A DNA stretch of 64,000 bases from JAVKFY01 sp040223615 (lineage in GTDB: Bacteria; Pseudomonadota; Alphaproteobacteria; GCA-2731375): assembly GCA_040223615.1 (NCBI GenBank), contig JAVKFY010000072.1:1-64000 (forward strand). Reading direction: 5' to 3'. Below, one piece after another: positions 32,692 to 41,803 of the stretch. Under the pieces are notes generated by a model that made no database searches, was not told where the DNA came from, and saw only the letters and a list, made by a program, of their open reading frames with translations. Both the position numbers and the translations under genes were made by a program. Each line of letters starts with the position of its first letter. Position 1 is the first letter of the stretch.

Positions 32692-34407
32692 TCAGTCGCG
32701 CAAGTCCGCCTTCTCCACCACTTCCGCCTTGCCGTCGGTCAGCCGGTAGATGCGGTCGGCGTCGCGGACGGCGGCCGTGCGGTGCGAGATGATCAGTACC
32801 GTGCCGGACTGCGCGACCTTGCCGATGGTCTCCTGGATCAGCGCCTCCGACTCGCGGTCCAGCGCGCTGGTCGCCTCGTCGAAGATCATCAGTTCCGGCT
32901 GGCGGATCAGGGCTCGGGCGATGGCGACGCGCTGGCGCTGGCCGCCGGACATTTTCACACCGCGGTCGCCGATCACCGTGTCGTAGCCGCCCGGCAGGCC
33001 TTCCGCGAAGTCGGCGACGTGCGCCGCGCGCACCGCGTCGAGGAACGCCGCCTCGCTGGCCTCGGGTTGGCCGGCCATCACGTTCTCGCGGATCGTGGCG
33101 TGGAACAGCTCCGCCTCCTGCGCCACATAACCGATCCGCCGCCGCAACGACCGCAGCGAAAAGCCCTCCAAAGGCTGGCCGTCGACCAGGATCGCGCCGC
33201 CGGACGGGCGCAGTAGCCCGAGCAACAGGTTCGCCACCGTCGACTTGCCCGAGCCCGAGGGACCGATCAGCGCCACCGTCTGGCCGCGCCCGATCTCCAG
33301 GTCGAGCCGGCGCAGCACCTCGGCGCCGTTGGCATGGCGCAGCGACACGTCCCGGAACCGGATGCCCTCGCGCAAGCCCTCGAAAGCCTGGCCGGCGTCC
33401 AGCGCCTCCGCCAGCGGGTCCTCCTTCAGCCGCCCGTCGACCAGCCGCAGCGACGGCAGCGTGGCGACGATCTTGGTGCGCAGGCTGGTCAGGTGGGTGA
33501 CGTAGGTGATCAGCCGCTGCGCCACCAGCGCGATGAAGCCCAGCATCGGGATCACTTCCGCCGGCGGCAGCTCCAGGTAGACGAAGGTGACCAGCAGCGT
33601 GCCGGCCATTACCGTCAGCACCAGCAGCTCGGTGAGCTGGTAGGGCAGTTCGGCGAAGACGATGAACAGGGTCTCCGCGCGGGTGTAGCGCGCCAGGTCG
33701 GCCGCCACCGCCGACAGCCGCCGGCTCGCCAGGTCGAAGATCTTGATCTGCTTCACCGTGGCGATGGACTCGGCCACGTTGTCGCTGATCGCCTGGGCCA
33801 GCGACAGCCGCAGCTCGCCGAAGCGGCCGGCGTAGCGGTCCGACGACTTGCGCACGATCACGATCACCAGCCCGCCGACCGCCGCGACGATCAGGGTCGC
33901 CATCGGATTGGTCGCCAGCAGCAGCAGCGTCAGCGCCACCGAGATCATCGTCCGGTTGGCGAAGTCCAGCATCTGCGTGATCGCTCGCGCCGCGAGCTGG
34001 GTCTCCTGCACGATGTTCTGCAACACCACGCCCTGCGCCTGCTCCGCGTTGCGGGCGTAGTCTTCCTCCAGGAACCGGCGCAGTAGCCGCGTGGTCCAGT
34101 TCTCGCGGATCTTCAGCGCCAGGTGGTAGCTGAGGCCGCGCGCCGCGACCTGCAGCGCGGTCTTGATCACGAAGGCGCCGACCAGCAGCCCCAGCATCAG
34201 CCCCGGCGACAGTGCCGCCACCGCCGTCGCCAACGCCCCCGGCGCGTCGCTCTCGCCGGGGTCAAGCAGCACCGTCAGCAGCGGCAGGATCAATGCCAGG
34301 CCCAGCGACTCCGCGATCGCGGCCGCCAGCATCACCAGCAGCGCGATGAGGCAGGCGCGCCGGTGCCCGGCCAGCAGTTCATAGAGCCGCGCGAGGTTGG
34401 CCCGCAC
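32692..34407 (-). CDS. ABC transporter, fused membrane and ATPase domains (lipid/glycan exporter type)
   Basis: 571 residues from GTG 34407. Six membrane spans (residues ~15-330) are followed by the nucleotide-binding domain: Walker A LIGPSGSGKSTVANLLLGL, Q-loop GYVAQEAELFHATIRENV, signature MSGGQRQRVAIARAL, Walker B ELMIFDEATSALD and the switch His in IISHRTAAVRDAD. MsbA/PglK-type half-transporters of this kind flip lipid-linked oligosaccharides or lipids across the inner membrane. The gene follows a GT-B transferase with a two-base gap, so a role in moving the glycan made by that operon is likely. Substrate not determinable. Confidence 0.9.
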   Translation of the reverse strand: MRANLARLYELLAGHRRACLIALLVMLAAAIAESLGLALILPLLTVLLDPGESDAPGALATAVAALSPGLMLGLLVGAFVIKTALQVAARGLSYHLALKIRENWTTRLLRRFLEEDYARNAEQAQGVVLQNIVQETQLAARAITQMLDFANRTMISVALTLLLLATNPMATLIVAAVGGLVIVIVRKSSDRYAGRFGELRLSLAQAISDNVAESIATVKQIKIFDLASRRLSAVAADLARYTRAETLFIVFAELPYQLTELLVLTVMAGTLLVTFVYLELPPAEVIPMLGFIALVAQRLITYVTHLTSLRTKIVATLPSLRLVDGRLKEDPLAEALDAGQAFEGLREGIRFRDVSLRHANGAEVLRRLDLEIGRGQTVALIGPSGSGKSTVANLLLGLLRPSGGAILVDGQPLEGFSLRSLRRRIGYVAQEAELFHATIRENVMAGQPEASEAAFLDAVRAAHVADFAEGLPGGYDTVIGDRGVKMSGGQRQRVAIARALIRQPELMIFDEATSALDRESEALIQETIGKVAQSGTVLIISHRTAAVRDADRIYRLTDGKAEVVEKADLRD

Positions 34408-34409
34408 CG

Positions 34410-35837
34410 TCAGGCCGCGCGCCGGCCGGCCCCGGCCCGCGCCGCGAGCAGCCCGGCCAGCAGGTCGCGGGCGCGCGCGCCGGCGCCCCCGTCCGGATTG
34501 CCGACCCAGTGTTGCAGCATCGCCTGCGCAGCCGCGTCGAGCCGCGCCGGCACGCTGCCCGAGACCCGCCGCCGCGCGGTCTCGGCCAGCGCCTCGATCA
34601 TCGCCTCGGCCGAGTCGGGCCGCGCCGCCGCGTCGCCCAGGTCGACCACATAGGGCGCGAAGCGCGGATCGGCGGCCTCGGCGAAGTGCGGCACCACGAT
34701 AGGCTTTGCCGCCGCCATGCCCTCGAACAACGAGGTCGAGTTGAAGCCGCACAGCACGTCGCAAGCACAGATCAGCGCCAGCGGATCGCCGCCGGTGACG
34801 ATTTCCAGGTTTGCCGGCGGCGCGAACCCCTCGCCCAGGCCGCGCCGCAGCGCGCCCATCGCCCAGGCATGGTCCTTGGTCTTGATGATCACGCGCAGGT
34901 CGGGGTGCCGGCGCGCCAGCTCTGCGACCGCGGCATGCGCCTCGCGCACCAGCCCGGTCCAGCGCACGGCTTCCAGTTCCGGTGCCAGCCGCTCCTGTCC
35001 GTCGGCGGTCTTGCGCCCGATATAGGGGCTGCCGGTCTTCTCGTTGAACGACATGAACAGCACGGTCGGGCGCGGGTCGCTCGAGGCGTCGCGCCCGGCG
35101 TGGTCTTCGCGCCAGCGGTGGATGTGGTCCAGCCGCGCCATGCCGGCGACGGTGATGCGCTCTGGCGGGAAGGTGCCGGCGCGGGTCTGGATGCCACGCT
35201 CGATCTCGTTGTAGGTGGCGATCGCGGTGCCCAGGAACGGCCCCTTGCGGTCGCGATAGATCTCTTCGTAGAGCGGCTCCAGGCCGGGGGTCTTGAGGTT
35301 TTCCTTGTGCAGCGCCACGAACACCGTGCCGGCCGCCTCCATAGCCGCCGCCAGCTCCTGCTCGGCGTAGTAGGAGAAGTTGCCGGTCACACAGGCGTCG
35401 ATGCTGAGCTCTGCGTTCGCCCCCCGCCAGGCCGCCGCCAGGAAGTCGCGGCACGGCGCCTTGCCGGCGTCGATCGCCGGATCGCCGATGCCATAGGTAT
35501 TGTCGTCGACGGTGGCCGGGAAGAACGGCCGCGCCAGCGCCTTCGGGGCCTCGCGGCGCAACGCGAACAGGCGATAGCGCGGGTCGCGCCCCAGGCTGGC
35601 CAGCACGTCCTCGATCAGCCCGGGTTTCGGCAGCACCAGCACCCGCCAGGCATCCGCCGCCGGCTCGACCGCGCCGGCCAGCGGCACCACCTGGCGCCGC
35701 AGCAGGCTCGCCGCCAGCCCCGGCAACCGCCGCCGGGCCGCCAGCCCCAGCCAAGGATCGGCCAGCTTGGTCTGCCACAGCCCAGGCAGCCGTCGAGCCG
35801 TCTCGATCTTCCGTCTAAGCGCGGCCAGCGCGGTCAT
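34410..35837 (-). CDS. GT-B-type surface polysaccharide glycosyltransferase-like protein
   Basis: 475 residues from ATG 35837. A basic N-terminus, then LVLPKPGLIEDVLASLGRDPRYRLFAL, FVALHKENLKTPGLE, ITVAGMARLDHIHRW, TVLFMSFNEKTG, and a C-terminal half with LRVIIKTKDHAWAMGAL and ALICACDVLCGFNSTSLFEGMAAAKPI, the donor-binding pattern of GT-B transferases of capsule and LPS loci. No exact family or sugar can be named. The stop lies two bases before the ABC exporter start, so they form an operon. The 185 bases upstream (35838-36022) separate it from the low-GC patch and show no gene. Confidence 0.75.
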   Translation of the reverse strand: MTALAALRRKIETARRLPGLWQTKLADPWLGLAARRRLPGLAASLLRRQVVPLAGAVEPAADAWRVLVLPKPGLIEDVLASLGRDPRYRLFALRREAPKALARPFFPATVDDNTYGIGDPAIDAGKAPCRDFLAAAWRGANAELSIDACVTGNFSYYAEQELAAAMEAAGTVFVALHKENLKTPGLEPLYEEIYRDRKGPFLGTAIATYNEIERGIQTRAGTFPPERITVAGMARLDHIHRWREDHAGRDASSDPRPTVLFMSFNEKTGSPYIGRKTADGQERLAPELEAVRWTGLVREAHAAVAELARRHPDLRVIIKTKDHAWAMGALRRGLGEGFAPPANLEIVTGGDPLALICACDVLCGFNSTSLFEGMAAAKPIVVPHFAEAADPRFAPYVVDLGDAAARPDSAEAMIEALAETARRRVSGSVPARLDAAAQAMLQHWVGNPDGGAGARARDLLAGLLAARAGAGRRAA

Positions 35838-36022
35838 TGCGTGCGCTTACCCTCAGAAGCGCCCCGCAGGACGCGACTATCAACGAATCGCCGCCGCCAT
35901 GCACGGCGCGGGAGCGGTATATGTCCACCACGGCGGGGAGGCAAGTCGGCCCGGTTCGCGCGCCACGTTCGCCGCTGCCGCCGAAGTGCCGGCATCGCAG
36001 GTACGGCTTCAGCGTTTGCCGA

Positions 36023-37039
36023 TCAGGTTGCCGCCTGCAACAGGCGGATCAGGCGTTTGGCGACACGCTGACGAAGCCGTCGATGGATCGGCGGCTTGCC
36101 TGTCGATCCGCGGCTGACACCAAGCAATCCCTCAGGGAGCCACCGGTGTTCGTCGGTCGCGGCGGCGAACCTGGTCAGTCTTTCTTCGAGTTCAGGGCTT
36201 CGCCGAGAAAGTTCTTCTATGACCTTTATGCACTCGTTCCGGTTATGGTGTTCGTAGTCATGATACTTGTTCGCGCGCCAGGCTTCATCGAATCCGAGGT
36301 GGAACGTTGCATGAGCGTCGGTCAAGATGACCGGGTTATCAGCGTGGGCTATGAGGTTGAACAGAAGCGATCGCATCACGAATCCCATCCCGATGATCGA
36401 ATGAGAGCTCGCGAAGGATGCAACCAGTCGGACATCGAAAATGAAGCAATCCAGACCCGGGTGGACATACCCAAAGTCACTCAGGATTGCCGGCATGTCG
36501 GACGGAATCTGGTAGCTGTCGACAACGCCGCGTCGGTTGATGATCGCGACATCATGTCCGCAACGGATAAGCCACGAAGCATATGTGTAAAAATGCGGCA
36601 TCAACCCGATGTCGGTATTCGTCAGCACGATAAAGTTTGGGGAGCGCCGGTCGTCCGACTGCGCATAGTCGACGCCACGCGAAACTATTTCGCTTAGAAT
36701 CGGAAGCCGACGCTCGATGTCAAAATTTCCGTGCGCGGAACTCACGTCGTCGAGATCGGGCAAGCGAATGAAGTCCGAAGGCACGGCATTGGTATCTTCA
36801 GGCATAGGTGTTGCGGTGAGGCTGATGCGCGTCTGCGGATCTGTCAAACTCGAATAGGCGGCCGCCCGGCGCATGCTCTCGAAAGTTGCGGCCTGGGCTT
36901 TCGCCAGCCCACTTTCACCAGGCGCGTCAACCGGATTCACGACGTGAACGAGGTGTACGTCCCGATCGAGAGGCTTCGCGGCTCCGGCATGGCGGGCGTG
37001 AAGTGCCTCCGCTGTCGAATACAACTTCGAATAGTCCAT
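36023..37039 (-). CDS. Glycosyltransferase-like protein of unknown family in low-GC patch
   Basis: 338 residues from ATG 37039. Segments VHLVHVVNPVDAPGESGL, FIVLTNTDIGLMPHFY and YASWLIRCGHDVAIINRRGVVDS, plus GLDCFIFDVRLVASFASSHSI, look like a nucleotide-sugar-binding fold (the TNTDIGLMPHFY run recalls GT-A-type or capsule-modification proteins), but no catalytic motif can be assigned with confidence. G+C is clearly lower than in the neighbours: 28 of 60 bases at 36181-36240. It shares this with the Stf0 gene upstream, so the pair was probably acquired together. Confidence 0.6.
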   Translation of the reverse strand: MDYSKLYSTAEALHARHAGAAKPLDRDVHLVHVVNPVDAPGESGLAKAQAATFESMRRAAAYSSLTDPQTRISLTATPMPEDTNAVPSDFIRLPDLDDVSSAHGNFDIERRLPILSEIVSRGVDYAQSDDRRSPNFIVLTNTDIGLMPHFYTYASWLIRCGHDVAIINRRGVVDSYQIPSDMPAILSDFGYVHPGLDCFIFDVRLVASFASSHSIIGMGFVMRSLLFNLIAHADNPVILTDAHATFHLGFDEAWRANKYHDYEHHNRNECIKVIEELSRRSPELEERLTRFAAATDEHRWLPEGLLGVSRGSTGKPPIHRRLRQRVAKRLIRLLQAAT

Positions 37040-37165
37040 CGATGTTCCTCGTCAGACTCTAGGTTCGCCGGACGAGTTGCATGTCCGCGGCGTCGACGCG
37101 CGGCCACCGAACATCAGGTCGGCTCATTTTACACTGTGTGACGAGCGGTTTTCGCGAGCCCGTGT

Positions 37166-38026
37166 TCACGTCGAGAGGCGCCAGTAGGCCGGGATGTGCC
37201 GCCGCGCCCAGGTATCCACCTTGTGCCAAGGCCATGGCTTCGCCGTGCCGAACTGCTTGAACTCAGGCATCCCCGAGATGTGCTGTTGAGAAAATTTCTT
37301 TGCGAACTGCTCATTGATCTGATTTGTCTGTCGCTTTAGGCCGATCTTCTTCGTCGAGACGGATGAGACTTGCAGGGGAAGCCGCGCCAGTTCTTTGGCG
37401 GGGTCGGCGATCAGATCTTCATAGACGATTGTCACTGCGTCGGCGTTTCGCAATCTTAGAAATGCAGAAATCGCATTGTTGCCATTCGATATATGTTCAA
37501 GTCGCCGCCGAATCAGGTGGTAATTGTAGCTTGGGTCGCGGTCCGATTTATATCGGCTCGACCACTGCCGCGTCTGCATGGCGATATGAAACGAGACGGC
37601 CTGCGCTATCTGGTCGCGTCGGACGACGTGAACATATGTGACATCCAAGGCAGCGAAGTATTTCTCTGCTCTCAGGTAAACGGGTAGGTGCTCACCATGC
37701 AGGTTGATACCCAGACATCCGTTCGGGAATGTCCTGTATTGTTTCAACTTTTCAACGTAGTTCGAAAGATCGCCGTTCTGAATCGGCGCGTCCCATCGCT
37801 CAGAAAGAATCTTCATATAGTGGTAGGGTTGGAAGTACTCGTGTGCGATGCATGCTTCGTTGTGCAGAAGCAGATCGCACAGATATGTACTCCCACTGCG
37901 CGGCGTGCTGAAAATGATCAGCAGATTGGTGGTCGGTGAACTTGAACCTTGATCGTAGCGAGCGTCGACAAAGTCATACTCAGGTATGCTAATTTTCGAT
38001 GGACTCATAACATAGCACGTATTCAT
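37166..38026 (-). CDS. Stf0-type sulfotransferase
   Basis: 286 residues from ATG 38026 (ATG 38008 or an upstream ATG at 38086 are possible; none has a strong ribosome site). The PAPS-binding loop IIFSTPRSGSTYLCDLLL is at about residues 37-54, followed by AHEYFQPYHYMKIL, LGINLHGEHLPVY, TYVHVVRRDQIAQAVSFHIAMQT and VTIVYEDLIADPAKEL, the order seen in Stf0 trehalose 2-sulfotransferases. It should sulfate a sugar hydroxyl of a glycolipid or polysaccharide. Base composition is low for this genome (24 of 60 G/C at 37441-37500). The 126-base gap to the next gene and the AT-rich 38027-38172 leader hold no clear gene. Confidence 0.82.
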   Translation of the reverse strand: MNTCYVMSPSKISIPEYDFVDARYDQGSSSPTTNLLIIFSTPRSGSTYLCDLLLHNEACIAHEYFQPYHYMKILSERWDAPIQNGDLSNYVEKLKQYRTFPNGCLGINLHGEHLPVYLRAEKYFAALDVTYVHVVRRDQIAQAVSFHIAMQTRQWSSRYKSDRDPSYNYHLIRRRLEHISNGNNAISAFLRLRNADAVTIVYEDLIADPAKELARLPLQVSSVSTKKIGLKRQTNQINEQFAKKFSQQHISGMPEFKQFGTAKPWPWHKVDTWARRHIPAYWRLST

Positions 38027-38172
38027 CAAACTTACAGGAATGCATCGCAATGAACAGCATAAGGCAAGCCAATCTGGGACCGTCACTGCTTATCACAATA
38101 GCGGTTCAGTTTGCGTTAAAGTCACAGAATGGTAACCGGAGTCGTTCTTGCTTCGCGGCTTAGAGACCCGCC

Positions 38173-38478
38173 TCAGATCGCCTGCTTCACCCCCACCACC
38201 TCGCGGCTACGAGTTACCCGGCCCTGCCAGACGCGGTCGAACTCGGCGATCAGGGCTTTGATGTCGTCGGAACTGGTGGCGGTGCGCGCGGCGTCCAGGT
38301 CGGGAAACGCGTAGAGGGCGATGTGGACGCCCGGCGTCACGTCGCTCCAGCCGCGCTCGGCCGACAACGTGCCGAAGGCTTTCTTGGCGTCGGGCAGGTG
38401 TTCCGTCTCGTACCATTTGTCGAACGCCTCGCGGTCGGCCTCGGCGACTTCCGCGCGCACGATCAGATAGGCCGTCAT
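38173..38478 (-). CDS. Small dimeric alpha-beta barrel-like protein
   Basis: 101 residues from ATG 38478, overlapping the methyltransferase stop by four bases (ATGA). The start MTAYLIVRAEVAEADREAFD, then WYETEHLPDAKKAFGTLSAERG and GVHIALYAFPDLDAARTA, gives the beta-alpha-beta pattern of Dabb/EthD-like small proteins, which act as monooxygenases, binding proteins or stress proteins. No catalytic residue can be assigned. Normal high GC, unlike the patch just downstream of it. Confidence 0.7.
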   Translation of the reverse strand: MTAYLIVRAEVAEADREAFDKWYETEHLPDAKKAFGTLSAERGWSDVTPGVHIALYAFPDLDAARTATSSDDIKALIAEFDRVWQGRVTRSREVVGVKQAI

Positions 38479-39077
38479 GGCTGTTCCTTCCCGCTGATCT
38501 TTCCTCGGCAGCGATAGTACACCTTGTCGGCCTGATCGCCGCGCCGCAGCACCGGCAGGGCCAGCGTCGCCAGCGCGATCGGTGTCGCCAGGGGGCCGAA
38601 ATCGCGGCCCGACAGCACGCCGTAGCGGAACTTGTGCACGTCGTCGAAGGTGCCTTGCAGCAGCCGGTCGATGTCGGATTCCCACGGCAGGTTGCGGCGC
38701 GCGATATTGAAGATCAGCGTGCCCCCCGGCCGGGTCATCTGCACCAGGGCCCGCGCGGCGGCCAGCGTCTGCTCGGCCGGGAAGTGGCGGTTGACGAACA
38801 TCTGCACGCACAGCACGAAGTCGCCAGCGATGCCGCAGTCCTGCTCGATCCGCATCGCCACCGCCAGCGCCTCGGGAAAGCGCCGCCGGCCGCCGACCAG
38901 CCGTTCCACGTCGAGGTCGACGCCGATATAGCGCTCGGAGCGAAAATACGGCCGGTTGTTCATCGGCCCGCAGCCGACGTCGATGCCGAGCTCTGCGACG
39001 CCGCTGGCCGCCATGTCGCGGCCCAGCAGCAGCCACAGGAGCTGTTTTGGCGGCCTTCCGGAGTATCTGAAACGCAC
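38475..39077 (-). CDS. SAM-dependent methyltransferase
   Basis: 200 residues. ELGIDVGCGPMNNRPYF is SAM motif I, YIGVDLDVERLVGG supplies the acidic residue at the end of beta-2, DFVLCVQMFVNRHF and MTRPGGTLIFNIARRNLPW follow. Similar class I enzymes sit in LPS loci. The first ~25 residues (RPPKQLLWLLLGRDMA) are basic and amphipathic. Coupled to the small Dabb-like gene. Substrate unknown. Confidence 0.82.
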   Translation of the reverse strand: MRFRYSGRPPKQLLWLLLGRDMAASGVAELGIDVGCGPMNNRPYFRSERYIGVDLDVERLVGGRRRFPEALAVAMRIEQDCGIAGDFVLCVQMFVNRHFPAEQTLAAARALVQMTRPGGTLIFNIARRNLPWESDIDRLLQGTFDDVHKFRYGVLSGRDFGPLATPIALATLALPVLRRGDQADKVYYRCRGKISGKEQP

Positions 39078-39123
39078 GTGGCGTGATTAGCGCCCGCGCG
39101 CGGCGCTGGCAAGCGATGCCCGC

Positions 39124-40368
39124 CTACCGCCCGCCGACGATGTCGCCGACCAGGACGTCGACGTGGCGGCCCTGGAACAGGTTGACGCCGATCGACTCGC
39201 CGAAGTTCACCGCCGCTTCGTCATCGCAGTGCGCCAGCACCACGCGCTCCGGTCCGGCGTTCAGCACCGCGCGGCGCAGCTCGCGCATCCGCTCCAGGCT
39301 CATCTCGGCGGCGGCCCTGGGGCGCCAGATGATCTTCATGAAGTCGACGTCGAGCTCGTCGCGCCGCAGCAGCGGGAACGCCAGATGCGACAGCCCGTCC
39401 AGGCAGACCTTGAAATTGCGGTCGCGCGCCAGGTCGCGCGCGAAGCGGAAGGCGCCGACATCGGCCAGGATGTCGACCGCCTGGAATTCCAGCATCATCG
39501 ACTTCGTCGTCACCGCGCGCAGCCGCCGCTCGAACGCTAGGAAGTCCTCCGCCAGCACCGTGGAGACGTTGATGTTGATCGAAGTGACGCCGTCATGCCC
39601 GGCCTCGCGCTCCGGCACCAGGCGCAGCACGCGCCGGTCGAGATGCGGCGTCAGGTGCTGGAACAGCCACGGTGTGCCGGCGATGTCGACATTCGGCATC
39701 ACCCGACGCCGCAGTTCGTCGATCGACACGTAGAGTTCGGAGAATACCGGCGTCGGCAGCGCGTTGCCGTTCACCGCGGCGACCGTCTGGCGTTTCAGCA
39801 TCACCGACAGGTCGGTGGTCTCGACCAGTTCCTCCAGCCGGCCCAATCCGGCCGGATCGAGCGGCAGGCGCGGCGCGTCCGGCTTCGGTTCGGCCGGCCG
39901 GGTTGTGGTGTCGAGCCGGTGCTGATGCGCGTGCAGCGCCTGTTCGGCGGCGATCGCCAGCCGCAGGAAGTCCTCGTAGTCCTCTTCCAGGTCGTACCAG
40001 GTGCAGAACTCGGCCGCGTCCTGGTTGCCCTCGGCGTCTGCGTCCTCGGCCAGCGGGTCGTCCTTGAACAGGAAACGCAGGCGCAGCACCAGCTCGTCGA
40101 TGGCCGAGACCTTGGCGTTCTTCGCCACCACCACCAGGTCGGCGTTGGAGAGCTGGTAGCACTGCCCCTCGTGGTCGGCGACCAGCCGTTCGAAGGTCGA
40201 GGCGGCGGCGCGCAGGTGCTGCGGGCGCCGGTTCTCGCGCGCCAGCTTGGACAGGTGCAGATGGATGGCGCGGCGGCCGGCGACGTGCCGGCGCAGCCGT
40301 TGCGCGTAGTCGAGCAACAGCTCCTCGTGCGCCGGGAGTTCCTCCGTCTGCCGACGGGGTCGCGACAT
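39124..40368 (-). CDS. Degenerate EAL-domain-like protein
   Basis: 414 residues. The first ~170 residues are polar and helical (RLRRHVAGRRAIHLHLSKL, QLSNADLVVVAKNAKVSAID). Residues ~235-410 follow the outline of an EAL phosphodiesterase: SININVSTVLAEDFLAFERRL (usual vNvS..l....F), MMLEFQAVDIL (E of the lvlEiTE block), FKVCLDGLSHLAFPLL where active enzymes have LDDFGTG, DVDFMKIIWRP (usual D.lKID) and VVLAHCDDEAAVNF where active enzymes have AEGVE, then GVNLFQGRHVDVL. Two metal- and substrate-binding motifs are therefore changed, so it probably cannot hydrolyse c-di-GMP and may be a binding or scaffold protein. Divergent from the GT4 gene at 40475. Confidence 0.75.
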   Translation of the reverse strand: MSRPRRQTEELPAHEELLLDYAQRLRRHVAGRRAIHLHLSKLARENRRPQHLRAAASTFERLVADHEGQCYQLSNADLVVVAKNAKVSAIDELVLRLRFLFKDDPLAEDADAEGNQDAAEFCTWYDLEEDYEDFLRLAIAAEQALHAHQHRLDTTTRPAEPKPDAPRLPLDPAGLGRLEELVETTDLSVMLKRQTVAAVNGNALPTPVFSELYVSIDELRRRVMPNVDIAGTPWLFQHLTPHLDRRVLRLVPEREAGHDGVTSININVSTVLAEDFLAFERRLRAVTTKSMMLEFQAVDILADVGAFRFARDLARDRNFKVCLDGLSHLAFPLLRRDELDVDFMKIIWRPRAAAEMSLERMRELRRAVLNAGPERVVLAHCDDEAAVNFGESIGVNLFQGRHVDVLVGDIVGGR

Positions 40369-40377
40369 GGCCTACCC

Positions 40378-40389
40378 ACTCAATTGAGT
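40378..40389. promoter_or_regulatory. 12-base perfect palindrome just upstream of the EAL-like gene
   Basis: ACTCAATTGAGT lies ten bases before the EAL-like start codon, in the 106-base divergent region shared with the GT4 gene. It covers the ribosome-site area of the minus transcript and could be an operator; unrelated to any family I can name. Confidence 0.35.
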
Positions 40390-40474
40390 CCCAACGCCAA
40401 AGGACTAACCGGTTGCACCTAAGAATCGGTTAAGCATAGGGATGGGAAATCGTTCTCTCTGACCCGGGTGAGCC

Positions 40475-41794
40475 ATGCGCGTCCTGTTTCTGCACACCAA
40501 CTTTCCGGCCCAGTACCGCCACGTCGCGCCGGCGCTGGCGGCCAAGCCGGGCAACCAGGTGGTATTCGCCACCACCAACGACAAGGGCACGCTGCAAGGC
40601 GTGGAGAAGGTGCTGTTCAAGTCGCACCGCGAGGTGCGCAAGGAGACCCACCACTACATCCGGCCGCTGGAGTTCGCGGTGCTGAACGGCCAGGGCGTGT
40701 ACCGCGTCGCCACCCAGCTCAAGCAGCGCGGGTTCACGCCCGACGTGGTCTGCGCGCATGCCGGCTGGGGCGTCGGCAGCTTCGTGAAGGACGCCTGGCC
40801 GCGCAGCCGCCTGTTGACCTATTTCGAGTGGTACTACAACGCCGCCGGATCGGACGCCGACTTCCTCAACGACCCGCCGCTGACCGAGGACGACCACCTG
40901 CGCATCCGGACCAAGAACGCGCCGATCCTGCTCGACATCGCCAATTCCGACTGGGGCCTGTCGCCGACGCACTACCAGCGCAGCCAGTTCCCGGACTGGA
41001 TGGGCGAACGCATCGCGGTGATGCACGACGGGGTGGACACCGAGTTCTTCTCGCCGGTGCCCGACAGCAAGCTGAAACTGCCGACGCTCGACCTGTCGGA
41101 GACCGACGAGCTGATCACCTACGTCGCGCGCGGCATGGAACCCTATCGCGGCTTCCCGCAGTTCATGGGCGCGGTCGAGAAGGTGCTGAAGCGGCGGCCG
41201 AAGGCGCATGTCGTGGTGGTCGGCGCCGACCGCGTCGCCTACGGCCGCAAGCTGCCCGACGGCCAGACCTACAAGCAGAAGATGCTGGCCGACCTCGACC
41301 TGGACGAGAGCCGGGTGCATTTCACCGGCCTGCTGTCCTACAACGCCTACCGCGAGGTGATCCGCGCCTCGTCGGTGCACGTCTACCTGACCGTGCCCTT
41401 CGTGCTGTCATGGTCGATGATCGAGAGCATGTCGACCGGCTGCCTGGTGCTGGGCTCCGACACCGCGCCGGTGCGCGAAGTGATCCAGGACGGGGTCAAC
41501 GGCCTGCTGGTGGAGTTCTTCGACACCGACGCCATCGCCGCGCGGATCGAGGAGGTGTTGGACCATCCCGACCGCATGGCCGAGCTGCGCCGGCGGGCGC
41601 GCGAGACCGTTCTGGAGCGCTATGCCCACAAGGACACGCTGCCCAAGCACGTGGAACTGATCGAGGACGTGGCCCGTGGCCAGTTGCCGCCGCGCCTGGT
41701 CACGGAGCCGCCGCCGCAGTCGCTGCCGGCGCCGCACTTCGCCGACGAGCTGGCCGGCGGCGGCGAGACGGTTCTGGTCTTCGGCGACCGGTGA
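40475..41794 (+). CDS. GT4-family glycosyltransferase
   Basis: 439 residues. N-terminal half starts MRVLFLHTNFPAQYRHVAPAL with the CAHAGWGVGSFVKDAWP and YFEWYYNAAGSDADF blocks of the WbuB-like/'glycosyl transferase family 4 group' proteins; C-terminal half has ITYVARGMEPYRGFPQFMGA, VVVVGADRVAYG, RVHFTGLLSYNAYREVIRAS and SWSMIESMSTGCLVLGSDTAPVREV. The E-x7-E position is SMIESMSTG. It should add a sugar to a lipid-linked or protein acceptor on the cytoplasmic side. It stands alone on the + strand, opposite the EAL-like gene. Confidence 0.88.
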   Translation: MRVLFLHTNFPAQYRHVAPALAAKPGNQVVFATTNDKGTLQGVEKVLFKSHREVRKETHHYIRPLEFAVLNGQGVYRVATQLKQRGFTPDVVCAHAGWGVGSFVKDAWPRSRLLTYFEWYYNAAGSDADFLNDPPLTEDDHLRIRTKNAPILLDIANSDWGLSPTHYQRSQFPDWMGERIAVMHDGVDTEFFSPVPDSKLKLPTLDLSETDELITYVARGMEPYRGFPQFMGAVEKVLKRRPKAHVVVVGADRVAYGRKLPDGQTYKQKMLADLDLDESRVHFTGLLSYNAYREVIRASSVHVYLTVPFVLSWSMIESMSTGCLVLGSDTAPVREVIQDGVNGLLVEFFDTDAIAARIEEVLDHPDRMAELRRRARETVLERYAHKDTLPKHVELIEDVARGQLPPRLVTEPPPQSLPAPHFADELAGGGETVLVFGDR

Positions 41795-41803
41795 GGCGGT
41801 CCG

